Shown: positions 1 to 11,528 of the stretch, piece after piece
How the letters are laid out: each line of letters starts with the position of its first letter
Position numbering within the stretch: the first letter of the stretch is position 1
NCBI RefSeq assembly: GCF_021155765.1
Contig: NC_060106.1
Span: 6,021,501 to 6,085,500, forward strand
Reading direction: 5' to 3'
DNA: 64,000 nucleotides
DNA from: Diprion similis
Lineage: Eukaryota; Arthropoda; Insecta; Hymenoptera; Diprionidae
Notes under the pieces: model-generated
Database searches by the model: none
What the model was told of the DNA's origin: nothing
The model's input: the letters and a program-made list of their open reading frames with translations, nothing else
Program-made: the position numbers and the translations under genes

Positions 1-981
1 ATCATATGCAGAACGTTCGTGCAACTGTGCATTTTCGAATCAAGTTTAAACGAGCAAAAGATGTTAGATTTCACACTGCAAAAATATAAAATGTACGTTT
101 CACTCACTAACTACAGAACGAAAATAAAATATTGTTCAAATGCTCGAGTAACAGCCGAATGAATATCAAATTGATGCGTATCACACGATAAATCAATGCC
201 AATGTTAAATTTTACGCTTAGAGGCGGAATTTGTATAACGAAGCAGTAAACCGAATGACGATGCGGATGACAGATGATTTGCGAATGTGCATATTGAGCT
301 ATTTTAAATTACCCCAGTCAGCAAGTCTATTCCGGTGTATTCTTTCAATCTTCCCAGTCACATTTCACTTTCACAGAGAGATGTTCTGAATAATAACTCT
401 GGTTTGTGTTGCTATGTGCAATTAAATATGAACCAATTGGATATCTTTAAATTTCGAATATAAAAAAATTTTGGAAATTTTACTTCAGCAGCCAATCTGT
501 TCATCAATTAAACTACATAACATGATTTTTATGATTGTACAATTAAATTCAAAGTGCAAAACTTTTCACCATATACTATGTAGTTTTGTCAAGGGTAATC
601 AAATATCGAAGCGCGATTAGACTAGTTTCATTCAATAAGCACTATATTGAAATGACAATAATTATTAATTTCTTAAGTGAATTCTCGAAGGAAAATAAAT
701 CCGTCGACAAAGGTCGAATTTTTCATTTGCTACGTTTGTTACATTTCATTCTATCTACCAGAAACTGGCATTTATGACTTTTCTGAAATTTATCTCAATT
801 TCTTCTCGAGTTATGAATTTTTAAAGAAATTGCCTGTTTAAATTTTTCGAATGGATATAACTTGGAAACAAAGTGATCTGAAAAAAGTTGAAATATATTT
901 TTTTGCAATCGAGAGTCGTAGTTTTATAACAAAAATGTTTTAAAATTATACCCTACAAAAATTTTCAACTATTTTTATTTT
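1..981. other. AT-rich non-coding stretch
   Basis: I see no gene, RNA or repeat here. The only open frame of note (63 codons, from 586) has no recognisable features and looks like chance. The stretch ends where the solo LTR begins. Confidence 0.5.
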
Positions 982-1482
982 TGTTACGGTATAGAGGAAC
1001 GGTATTGACGAGCGGTTGTCAATACCTCCTTATACCCACCTGAGCTGTTGAATAGAGTGCCTTTGGGTCCGATCTCGTCGCTGTCCTCGATCCAGGAATA
1101 ATGGAAGAAAGGATAATGAAATGGAGAAGGGTTACCTTTGATTATGTATAAACTTTAATAGAATTTGGGAGTAGGGTGGAATAAGTTGGCGAAGTACTCT
1201 GAGGAGTAGGTATGGTGACTTCTGGAGAACAGGAGTTGGAGCTTGATGTTAAAGGTTAAAACGTTGGGATCGGAGTGAGTGCTCAGCGTGAGAGGGGAGC
1301 GAGGATCCAGGATATAGGGGTATAGAAATAGCAAGGTAAGGGCGATAACGAGTGGCGTGTAAGGCTAGATGGAAATAGGAGGATAAGATATGGAGTGTAG
1401 AGTTACGATATGAATGGCACGTAGAGGCGAGATGTTGTCGAGGAAGGTGGGAGAGACGTATGGCGGGACGCCGGACGTAACA
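982..1482. mobile_element. Solo LTR of a Ty3/gypsy-like retrotransposon
   Basis: The 501-bp block starts TGTTACG and ends CGTAACA, so it has the canonical TG...CA ends within a perfect 7-bp inverted repeat. It is flanked by TTTT on both sides (978-981 and 1483-1486), consistent with a 4-bp target duplication, although that is low complexity. The inside is purine-rich and higher in GC than its surroundings. No primer-binding site, polypurine tract or coding frame follows, so only the LTR remains, probably after LTR-LTR recombination. The element family is inferred from end structure and length, not from any protein. Confidence 0.7.
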
Positions 1483-4400
1483 TTTTAAACAAAAAAAATT
1501 CTTCCAATCATTATGATGTTTGCATTTGAATTTTAAGCCAAGGGTCATAATGCACCAACGATTTGTTGTATACTTGTATTGTTTTCACATAATTTCCAGT
1601 TATCTTGCGTTGACTTCGGATGTCACGTGAACTCCTTATAGTACTAATTAAAGGATAACAGGTCTTCGGGTTTGCATGAATTTCAACTTCCACAACTAAG
1701 GAACTCTACGAGGAGTTTAAAAAATATTTGGGGTGAAATTCACCCCCATTGATGTGATGTATTAGGGATAAGGTAGGAATGAGGTCGGAAAAATGCTGCT
1801 AAATACTTGAAGGGTTGAACATAGAAAATAAAGATAAAAAGTGAAAAACTTATATCAGTAAAAGTTCATAGAAACATTCGGAGACTAGATATCTGGTTGT
1901 AAACTAAGTTTTTGAAACTTGGTAAAAGTTTTGCGATGCAAAATTTATTTAAATATGATTTTTGATGAACAACAGCTGTGAATAAAAAAAATTCCAATGA
2001 ATACTTAAAATGTAACGAGCATAATGAGGCTTGGATTAAAATTCATGAAAAAATTAATAGACTTGAAGGAACACATTTTCGCAAGAAAATAATATTTCTT
2101 CTTTCTTTTTTTGCTTAAAATTCAAGTATTACTTAGGTGATTTTCATACGACATAGTTTTTCAATTATTTTCCAGTAAAATTGTAATTCAAGATGAAAAA
2201 GCTTGCCTTGATTGTTGTCAACACCTCATTTCGGTTCCAAGTTTTATTCATATGAAAAATTCTAACAGGAATTTCTCTAAAATTCATAACTTTGAAACCA
2301 ATTGAAATAAAATTTGGAAAAATAATGAATGATCGTGGACAGAATAAAATACAGGAAAACAAAGCACATCAAAAATTATTTCAAAAATAGTGTGTAATCC
2401 CATGCAGTGTATTGTACAATTTCTTCACCAGTTTATTATAATAATTTAAGTACTTGAAGAAAATATTCCACTTTCATTGCGGCAGAGTTTGTTCGAAGCG
2501 AACTCTTGCAAACGAGATCTTATGTAGCTATTATATTGTGACGTTTTCGCTGAATATCTTAGCACTCATTCAATTGCAAGTATTAGTATATGCGTGCAAT
2601 ATGTGTTATCTGCGGCTCAGGGTTTCAAGTATCCTTGCTGCACGCAGCTTTCTTTTTATTTTACATCCGCCTTTGTTAAAATATCTTACAACGTACCACT
2701 ACTTGCATGGCGTTAAAACTTGTCTATATCTGTACAGCAAAAATTAAAATTTATGAAATTTTCCAACTCAACTCTAAAAAAATTTTTATCAATTGCCAGA
2801 GTAAATAAAATTAAAATGAAGACAATTTATTAGTTTAAGCCAGGAAGAAACCTGCAACATCGACTCGTAATATTCCTGCACTAACATCTAATACCATGGA
2901 TACATTATTTACGTCCTTGAAATACGAGCATTATTTGTTGTCAGACACTTGGAATATATTATACGATGTGTTTACACCCAATTCGAGCGCGTATTACACC
3001 ATTTAGAAAAGATCACGTGGATGTCTGTGACCAAGGCTGTCATAGGCAGAGGCACAAAAGTTACATGCATCAAAGTCAAAGTAATTATTCACTGTAATAG
3101 ATGTGCAGTTAAGAAGAACCAGTTGATATTTTTCCGCGTTGGAAATACCACGTGTATATGTATAATTAAAAATGGTATTCATATGTAAAACGACTAATCA
3201 CTATCAATACCTTACTGGTTCAGTTGCATGTTTTCAACCATTATACTGTTGGATAAACGCTTTCGATTAAAATTAAGAATATTCCAAACACTTATCGTCC
3301 ACATGCAGTTATAAAACATTCAGGTTTCGCCAACGATTAAAAAATAGCGCAATAGAATATACATGCATTCAATTATAAATGAATTGCTACTGATCTATGT
3401 GTTAGAACATTGTAATGCATGTGCATAAGTCATAAACATACAATTATCTACTGTCTTGAGTACCTATATATAAATACACAACAAATATCACACTATGCGA
3501 AATCTTATTGGCACATGGTTTCGCAGTCGCAAAAGTAGCATCCCCCGTTTATATGTTAGATATGTTAAATAAAGCTATAATAGTGCACATGCAGAAGATT
3601 GTCAGACTCGCAAATACAGCGCGCAGCTGTCAATATTTTGATTTGAACTTAGTTGAGAATATTTACTTTCACAAAAACCTCTTCGAAATGAACTCCTCCA
3701 CGCCATATATCACTGCTTATTTTCACATCCTCCGACATCGAATGGCAAATAACAACTAAAGCGTGGCTTTCAATGACGTTCGCTTCCTCAAACACTATGG
3801 ATACACGTACAACACGTGGTCTCACCACCAATAAATGACCCCGTGCGTAACGTATTTCTTGGTTTAGAGTTTCTCCGAGTTTAGCGCACGTGATTATAAA
3901 CGAATTAAGTATGAAAACAAAATGCGCGGATTGACATCGATTTGATATTATTTAATTTCTTTCCTAAGAAAACCAATTTTTCGTTTTGTCTTTCATTGTG
4001 AATATAAATACTCATTATGCTATTGTAAGTTGAACATTGCATATATACCTCTGTAGCTCTTTCAAAGTTTTCAATTCTCTTATAATATTAGATATAATTG
4101 TTACATGTCCTCTTGAAATAAATACCGCAATATCTATACAACTTTCGTATATGCTATAGTATTACTGTTTTTCAGGCACTCGTGATATAAGCTATGCACG
4201 GGTTTGGATATGGGTTTAAAATTCCAGCGCTTTCGTTATCGCCAGCAAACAAAAACGGAAAATATACATATACCTACACCATACGTATCACATCTCACTG
4301 TACAAACAATGATCAAAGTGTACTCGTACATTTGCCCAGCTATTATCGCCACTGTATTGACATACTATACAATAACAGTAAGTGCTTCACCCATACCCAC

Positions 4401-5874
4401 CGAAAATTATTCTATGATAAATTACATTATGTATGTTTAAAATGATAGAAATTTATTTTTATTTATAACATACATACAATGTACAATTTTGACATTAACT
4501 TTTTTTTTTAACAAAGCCACTTATTTTATCGATTTCATGGTTATTTCTTACATGATTTAACGTATCGTTATACAAAAAGTGGGCGGCCATCACTTTTTTT
4601 GTAAATTAAAAACTTAAAAAATTTTCTTTATAACTAAAAATAGGAAAACGAATATCTTATTCGGTTGAAAGATTTGTTTGGATATAATTTATACTCTGAG
4701 CAGAGAAACTAGTCCTGTTCCGGTACCTGTATTTTACATTTTTTCGTAATGCTGTATATTAAATGCTGTATATTAAATAATGAAATCGTTTTTCATGTCT
4801 CGGGCATTGATCGAACGTAATTACATAGACATGTTCTGTTGTTACGATTAATAAATCACGTTTGTAAAATATAAAACATTTAAGAAACATTAATAGAAGA
4901 TTCTGCATCGAGGAGGCAAAGTATAGGCTTCTTGCGCCGAGCGTATGTTTGCAAATTCGTACGGCGAATAAGACTGCCTCCGTGGTCATGGTATCCAGGA
5001 TTCTTCATGTAACAAAAGTGTGGTTTACAAATTGTTTTCTTTTACACGGACTATCCGGTGTAAAAATGTAAATGTAAATGTAAAAATACTTGGATGCGCT
5101 TTTTCTTGTACTATGTAATAAAAACACGACGATTCTACCAACGCGGGTAAAAAAGAACGTGTAATTCATACCAGTGTTATAAAAAGAAATTGTTTTTTTA
5201 CGAAATATATAGAGCCTCGAGGTGCAGACATTAAAAACGGGATAAGTAGTTTTCGACCCGGAAATTTATTTCCTGCCACGTTCTTATACCTTGAGAATTT
5301 ACGGGTAGTTTTTATCACGAAAACTCCGGCCGTAATCGTGTATGCAGAATATCTGACCGAGATTAAAAATATTAATACGTGGTGTGTTACAGGACAGAAA
5401 AGCACACCATAGGCAAACCCAAGGAGGATGGGGCAAGTATGGAGTATAGAGGCAAACCGATAAACTCAGGGATGAGATGGAAGGGGATTCCCAGGACTCG
5501 GTTTAAGGCGCATGCCTGTCAGAGAGCCGACAAATTCGTCGTACGGAGAATAGTGTGTTGGTTCTGCGCGACCGGCGGTTTTGACATATGATCTGTGCAC
5601 TGTTTTCAACTTTTTGACGTCGTTTGTTGTTGCAGCGAGAGATTGTTCAGGATTTGTGATTGCGATCAATAGACAGCCGTGCGGTACGCTTCTGCTAAAA
5701 TTTTCTGTCATTTGAACTGCGGACGTAGGTAACATAATTACGGGAATTTCATCTTCTCGAACTACAAATTTATACCCATATCATCGACCGGTAGACGCGT
5801 TCTGCTACGTAAAACCGTATTTCGACCTCGAAGCTTCTTCGTTACGATTCAAAGGGTGGAATAAACCTCGAAGG
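1483..5874. other. Intergenic region upstream of inositol synthase
   Basis: This is AT-rich sequence with no gene I can support. GC content and CpG rise from about 5380 to 5870, which marks the probable promoter and 5' untranslated region of the downstream inositol synthase gene. A possible 3' splice site (pyrimidines then TTGTTGCAG, near 5635) could belong to a 5'-UTR intron, but I could not pair it with a donor. Short open frames on both strands here overlap one another and show no protein features. Confidence 0.45.
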
Positions 5875-8389
5875 ATGGAAGAAATGATGATTCATGTCAA
5901 AAGTCCGAATGTCAAATACACCGAGGAATTCCTTGAGGCTGACTACGAATACCATACAACCAAAGTCACGAAAATGGATGATAAGGTGCTCAAATACATG
6001 GTGAGTGATAATGTAATGCTGGAATGAATAGCGTGAAGTGTGTGTATTTGAACTTGATATTCTGTAACCCGACAATCACTATTATCGTATCAAAATAATT
6101 CTACACTTGCAGGTATTCTGATATTCGCGCACATTACTCTCCGTATATTGCAATGAATACATAGTACAGAATTGAATTTTTAACTCTTAGAGGACCGGGG
6201 TCTAAGGAATTTTGAAAAATCTTTTTTACTATGAAAATTGTTTTGAAATAAAAAGTATTGTCATTGTTCAAGGTAACTCCTGTAGCCACCAAGTTGAAAA
6301 TAAGAACAAAATTAAATGTACCAAAACTTGGTGTCATGCTGGTTGGTTGGGGTGGCAATAATGGTACAACAATAACTGCAGCGCTTTTGGCAAATAAAAA
6401 AAAACTTACTTGGAACACGAAAGATGGCATCAAGAAAGCGAACTGGTAAGAGATATGCAATACTCTAAATTTGTACATCGAAAAAATATATGAGAAGACA
6501 TTAATTTGATTTTCATTTTTAGAATGCCTAATTCCAATCGGATTTACACAAAAATTAAAGAGAATAATAATTAATTTATCCCTTAGGTATGGCTCTATTA
6601 CACAGTCCTCAACCGTGAAACTTGGAAATTCTGATGGCGAAGATATTTATGTACCGATGTCATGGATGTTGCCAATGGTGGACCCTGACCAGATTGAAAT
6701 TGATGGTTGGGATATTTCTAACCTGAATTTAGCCGATGCCATGGAACGCGCAAAAGTAATCGATTACAATTTGCAAATCCAATTGAAAGATGCAATGACA
6801 GAGATGAAACCGCGCAGGAGCTTGTATTATCCTGATTTCATCGCGGCAAATCAGGTCTGCTGACATTGAGATAACTATTCCAAAAGCTTTTTTAGTCTCG
6901 TCATATTATTATATTGTATTTACACGTAATTACGAAAACGTTTTCAGGAGGATCGAGCAAACAACATCATATCAGGTTCTAAGATAGAACAATTGAACTT
7001 GATCAGGAGAGACATATCTGAATTTAAAACTACCAAAAATGTAGACAAAGTAATTATAGTCTGGACTGCCAATACCGAAAGGTTTGCTGAAGTTATAACA
7101 GGAGTTAACGACACTAGTGAAAATTTGTTGAAATCAATAGAAGAAAATCACCCAGAAATTAGTCCAAGCACTATGTTTGCAGTAGCTGCTGCGTTGGAAG
7201 GAGTAAGTTAACCAGATCGTTGAATCTCGCATGAATGATAGCTTCATTCTAAAAAAATGTAATTTTATAGTGCACCTTTATAAACGGATCTCCACAAAAT
7301 ACTTTTGTACCTGGGGCGATTGACCTCGCCGAAAAACACAAGACTTTTATAGCTGGTGATGACTTCAAGTCGGGCCAAACAAAACTGAAGTCAGTATTGG
7401 TTGACTTCTTAGTTTCTGCTGGCATCAAACCCGTATCAATAGTGAGCTATAATCATCTTGGAAATAACGATGGCTACAACTTGTCAGCACCACAACAGTT
7501 CAGATCCAAAGAAGTGAGTAACTCCAGCATGTAGTAATTCACTGCTGTTTTCATGTAGAAATATCAGTGCAGATCATCATTAACGCCTAATTCAATCCCA
7601 CTTCCAGATCTCAAAGAGCAACGTAGTCGATGACATGGTTCAGTCAAACAGTATTCTCTATGAGCCAGGGGAGAAACCTGATCATTGCGTCGTTATTAAA
7701 TATGTTCCATATGTTGGTAAGTTTAATGAACTGAAATCTGACAAAGAGGTGCATAAACGAAATGCATCGAAAAAACTAAACCTCTGTTCTTGCAATTATT
7801 ACCAAGGTCTCATACTTTCCGAAACAGTGTACTTTATTGACTCTTCAGCTCAATAGTCTCTTAAAGTATAAACCTATTAACCAAGTCATAGAAATTAATC
7901 CACTTTAGTTCTTACTCTTACAATGCCCTGTAGCAAATCAGGCTTGAAAGCAGTAAACTAATAGAACAAGTTTATGCCCGCACGCTACAGCGCAATTTTA
8001 TTTCAGGTGATAGCAAGCGTGCCCTGGATGAGTACACCTCAGAAATAATGCTTGGTGGCCACAACACGCTTATAGTTCACAACACTTGTGAAGATTCACT
8101 GCTGGCCAGTCCGATTATACTGGATTTAGTTATTTTAGCTGAACTTTTTTCACGCGTTTCTTTCAAAGAGAATGACGCTGAGAATGACAATTTTATTACA
8201 TTTCACCCTATTCTTTCAATTCTATCCTATTTGTGTAAAGCGCCACTCGTGCCTCAAGGTGCTCCAGTGATTAATGCTTTGTTCAAGCAACGAGCTGCAA
8301 TAGAGAATATCTTGAGAGCTTGCCTGTCATTACCACCTGAAAATAGTATGCTTTTGGAGCATAGAGTACATTTTGCAAAAAAATTATGA
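5875..8389 (+). CDS. Inos: Inositol-3-phosphate synthase (7 coding exons, 518 aa)
   Basis: Converts glucose 6-phosphate to 1D-myo-inositol 3-phosphate with bound NAD, the first committed step of inositol synthesis, in the cytosol. Exons: 5875-6000, 6273-6445, 6587-6854, 6948-7202, 7271-7513, 7608-7716, 8007-8389. All junctions are GT/AG and the frame closes at TGA (1557 nt). The NAD-binding motif GWGGNNG lies at residues 67-73. Other family blocks are WTANTERF, the [12 protein letters not shown] block, [19 protein letters not shown], the [10 protein letters not shown] signature and [13 protein letters not shown]. The N-terminus (YEYHTTKV) aligns with animal ISYNA1. Length is about 40 residues short of human and fly proteins, from a shorter C-terminal tail. 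The ATG at 5875 is the first in this frame and matches the family start. The gene converges with the R2D2-like gene downstream. Confidence 0.97.
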
Positions 8390-8477
8390 ACAGCATTAAT
8401 CTGCCAAGACCAGTTACAAGTTACGTAACAATTATAATTTCAACTATGCAATATCCTTGTGTGTGTTAACGGCTGTT

Positions 8478-8483
8478 ATTAAA
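8478..8483 (+). promoter_or_regulatory. Candidate poly(A) signal of inositol synthase
   Basis: ATTAAA, the commonest variant poly(A) signal, occurs about 90 bases after the stop codon. It is the best candidate in the 630-bp gap before the convergent gene. The rest of that gap holds nothing I recognise. Confidence 0.4.
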
Positions 8484-9018
8484 TGGATCTATTTTGTACT
8501 TGGAATTACAAAGTAATTCCACATTGGAACATCTGTATTAGTAGTTACCCATAATGTTATGTTTGACTAACAATATTGAATGATTCCTCTTATCTAGATG
8601 CTTTTATGCTTTATACAACCTTTACCACCTCAGGATTCATAAAAGATACATACTTTGAAGCTAATTCAGAGGATTGATGGTCAGATCTGTTTTTAATATG
8701 AAATTGTATATTATCAGACAACAGTTATTGTTGCATGTGAAGTATTTCCATCTTACAGAATGAAAATATTTATATACTTGCAATTTTAAAAATATAATTA
8801 TAGAACAAAGATGTATTTTCATACGTGACAAAGGAATTGTAGTTTCGTATTCAAATCAATATTGTAATAGGTAAATTATTGATTGATATCAGTTATAAGA
8901 AGGTTCATCAAGGTTAAACCTGAGAAAATTAAACTATATAAAAATATTGCTAATCGACTTTGACGATTTCTTATTTATGCCATTTTTTGTCAAAGTTCAA
9001 AAAGTAGACTTAAATAAA

Positions 9019-10503
9019 TTATGATTCATTGTGATAAAATTTATTGGCAGGTAATTTTTGTTTATACATGCAATTATGAGCATCAATACAATTTTCCATG
9101 CAATCCCATAGTCCATGATAGTGATTGACTATTTTCAGGCAATTGATAGCGTTCATTGAAGCATCATTTACGGCATCTTCTTGGGTTATGCCAAAGCCAG
9201 AACAAATGATAACAGGAGATGCTAGAATTTGTAGAAGGCACTGTTTTTGTGCTATATCAAAAAAATTAATTTATTAGTTCCAGGCAGGAAATAATCATTA
9301 ATTCAGTAAAAAATGAACAGGTGCAGAAAAACTTTGAACAGATTATACCGTGTGAAATGAGATTGAATTCGCAAATACATCACAACTGTATCAAATTACA
9401 TTACATTACATGAATGTATTCAGCAAAATTCAGATCATTGGCATTGTCTTAAAGAATATTTTTCATACTGGAAGTTAACGACTTGCAATCATACCGCGAT
9501 TTGATGTCTTTGAAAAGTGGAAGTTTAACTTTAGGCCCTTGGAAAACACCAAGTGATGGAGAGTCATCAAGTAATTCGTATTAGGATGGGAAATCAATTG
9601 CTCTGCAGAACTACCATAGAGCTCAGTGAGTTTTTTGACCAAACTGCATGCAGCATTTGCTTTTGATACTTTCTTAGATCTGCCAACTCCTGTGTAATAC
9701 GGAGACAATGTGTGAGTCCTGTAACTCTTTCCCAGGAAATGAAACATTTGATGCTGATTATGCATCGAGAATATGAACCGGGATCAATTGAAGAGGTCAA
9801 ATTAATTCTATATCCTTAGATACTACAAACTTATCCAATTTATTAGTCATTACCAATTCCCTCCCTGTGGATGTCATGTATTCTTGCAACGCAGGTAAAT
9901 GTTCTATCATTTGCTGGGCCTTCTTGAGCAACATATTCATAGGTTGGCAAATACCAATAATTAGCCATGCAAATATCATACAATGATTGGACTGGACGAA
10001 GTTTCAATATATCATCGAAACATTCTCTGTAAATGCTAATAAAGCAGTTAAAATAGTACCAAAAGCATGTTACAGGGAAACTTGGCACATTGATGCATAT
10101 AAATTAGACAAATGAAGGAAAAGGATATGGTACATACACTTGATTATGGAAGACGGATCGGAAAATTTCAGGGTATTTGTAGAGAAGGTCCAAAAATTTT
10201 TCTGATACGTTTTGCTTAGCTTGTTTTTTCGAGAAACCAGTGGCAGTGGCTAAAATCATGGAGAAAAGTGATGAAAATTGGTTCGAAACGTCTTTTGAAA
10301 ATTTTAATGCAATTTATGATTATACATTGATAATACATCTGACCAATATCAAGTGTGATAAATATACCTTGTACGTCACCTACTGTCACTCGATAATGAA
10401 ACAACACAGTTCTCCTTGTAATGTATTCCGAATGTAATTCATAAACAGGATTGAGATCAATCTTTTTCAAATAATCGTGTAAAATCGAGACTGGAGTCTT
10501 CAT
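9019..10503 (-). CDS. r2d2: R2D2-like dsRNA-binding protein (5 coding exons, 282 aa)
   Basis: Likely partner of Dicer-2 that helps load siRNA duplexes into Argonaute2 in the cytoplasm. Exons, in minus-strand order: 10503-10368, 10249-10138, 10026-9854, 9689-9495, 9251-9019. All splice sites are GT/AG and the frame closes at TAA. Domain 1 (about residues 2-70) begins KTPVSILHDYLKK and keeps the SKKQAK helix motif. Domain 2 (about 93-164) has RPVQSLYDIC and GRSKKVSKANAA. A third, degenerate domain (about 174-250) runs from LHHLVFSKGL to QKQCLLQILASPVIICSGFG; it lacks the KKxAK motif and resembles the C-terminal protein-binding domain of PRKRA. This three-domain layout fits R2D2, Loquacious or PRKRA; the sequence of domain 1 and the short length favour R2D2, but Loquacious is not excluded. 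It diverges from REC8. Confidence 0.8.
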
Positions 10504-11528
10504 GGTTATCTCTCTGATGATTAATGTTTAAACTTACATACATTTCCAAAGATACTATAATAAGTCCGAAGACGTATTTTCGTGCGCTACATTAGCAATT
10601 CTCAATGCAATCCCCCCTCCTGTCATGTAATATCGCCATCACATCCAGTGATGAAAAATAACCGTCTGAAGTTAGGCACATGAAACTGCTAGGGGTTAAT
10701 TTTGTCGCCGTCGATCTTATCCGTGCCATTGATGCTCCAAGGGTGAAACAGTTGACTGCTGAGGATGTATTTCGCAATCGGTAATGCATGGACCAGTGGT
10801 AATGCAAATCTACTGAATCAACCCTTTGTCGAGACGGATAGAAAGAGTGATGACTTTATGAACATATGAAAAAACATAGGTATACATTTTCCATCATCGC
10901 TCTAACCCTAATCAGCTCTACGAATGTGATTTGTTGTTATACACATACGGGCCTATGCTATAGTGTGTATGTGTGCATATCTATACGTGACATGTATGTA
11001 ATACCTAAGGTATTCTTTGTTGCCAGGCGAACAAATTGACGGCGTGATTTTGACGGTTAGTAGATGAAGCCGCTGACCAAGTTGAATCTGCAAGCGAGGA
11101 GGAATCGATTGTCGAAATAACTCGCATTCGAATTTTGAAATTTTGTGATGTGTGATTTGCTATTACAGAAAATGTAACACTCTAATTGGCTCATATTGGT
11201 GATCAAAATGTTCGAGGATGGCGCGCGAGAGGTTCGATTGCCAGTTCCGTGAAATAGCTTTCCCACTTCTCGATACGTTCGAAAATATTTTGTAGAAATC
11301 GCCGAGCTGCCGCCAAGAAAGTCATTGCGGGTACATTCACGGTAAGTGAATTTTTTACAATTACTTCATCATTGCGAAAATGTTTTGAGGTATTAATGAT
11401 ACAACGTAACTAATGCGATTTTGAGGTCATAGTAATTCTTTCGAAATAGAATAGTGCTCTTTATTCCCATAATTCGTGTTTCTTTACTATAAACTTTACT
11501 AAAGCTCATTGAAATTCCAGTATCAACC
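10504..11528. promoter_or_regulatory. Divergent promoter region between R2D2-like gene and REC8
   Basis: About 1 kb separates the two start codons, which face away from each other, so this region must hold both 5' ends. On the REC8 side a non-coding first exon probably ends at 11341 before GTAAGT. A splice acceptor (GAAATTCCAG, ending at 11520) sits eight bases before the REC8 ATG. I found no TATA box that clearly decides a start site on either side. Confidence 0.5.
11342..11520 (+). other. Probable 5'-UTR intron of REC8
   Basis: GTAAGT follows a CpG-containing leader at 11341. A matching acceptor TTCCAG ends at 11520, leaving TATCAACC before the REC8 start codon. Inferred from splice signals only. 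Confidence 0.5.

Noticed and set aside
5379..5735. Overlapping open frames on both strands upstream of inositol synthase
   Set aside because: They lie in the CpG-richer promoter region, overlap each other and match nothing recognisable.
9056..9474. Ending the R2D2-like protein at the in-frame TAA at 9475
   Set aside because: The splice from 9495 to 9251 is phase-correct, uses good sites and restores a family-typical third domain, so the TAA lies in an intron.
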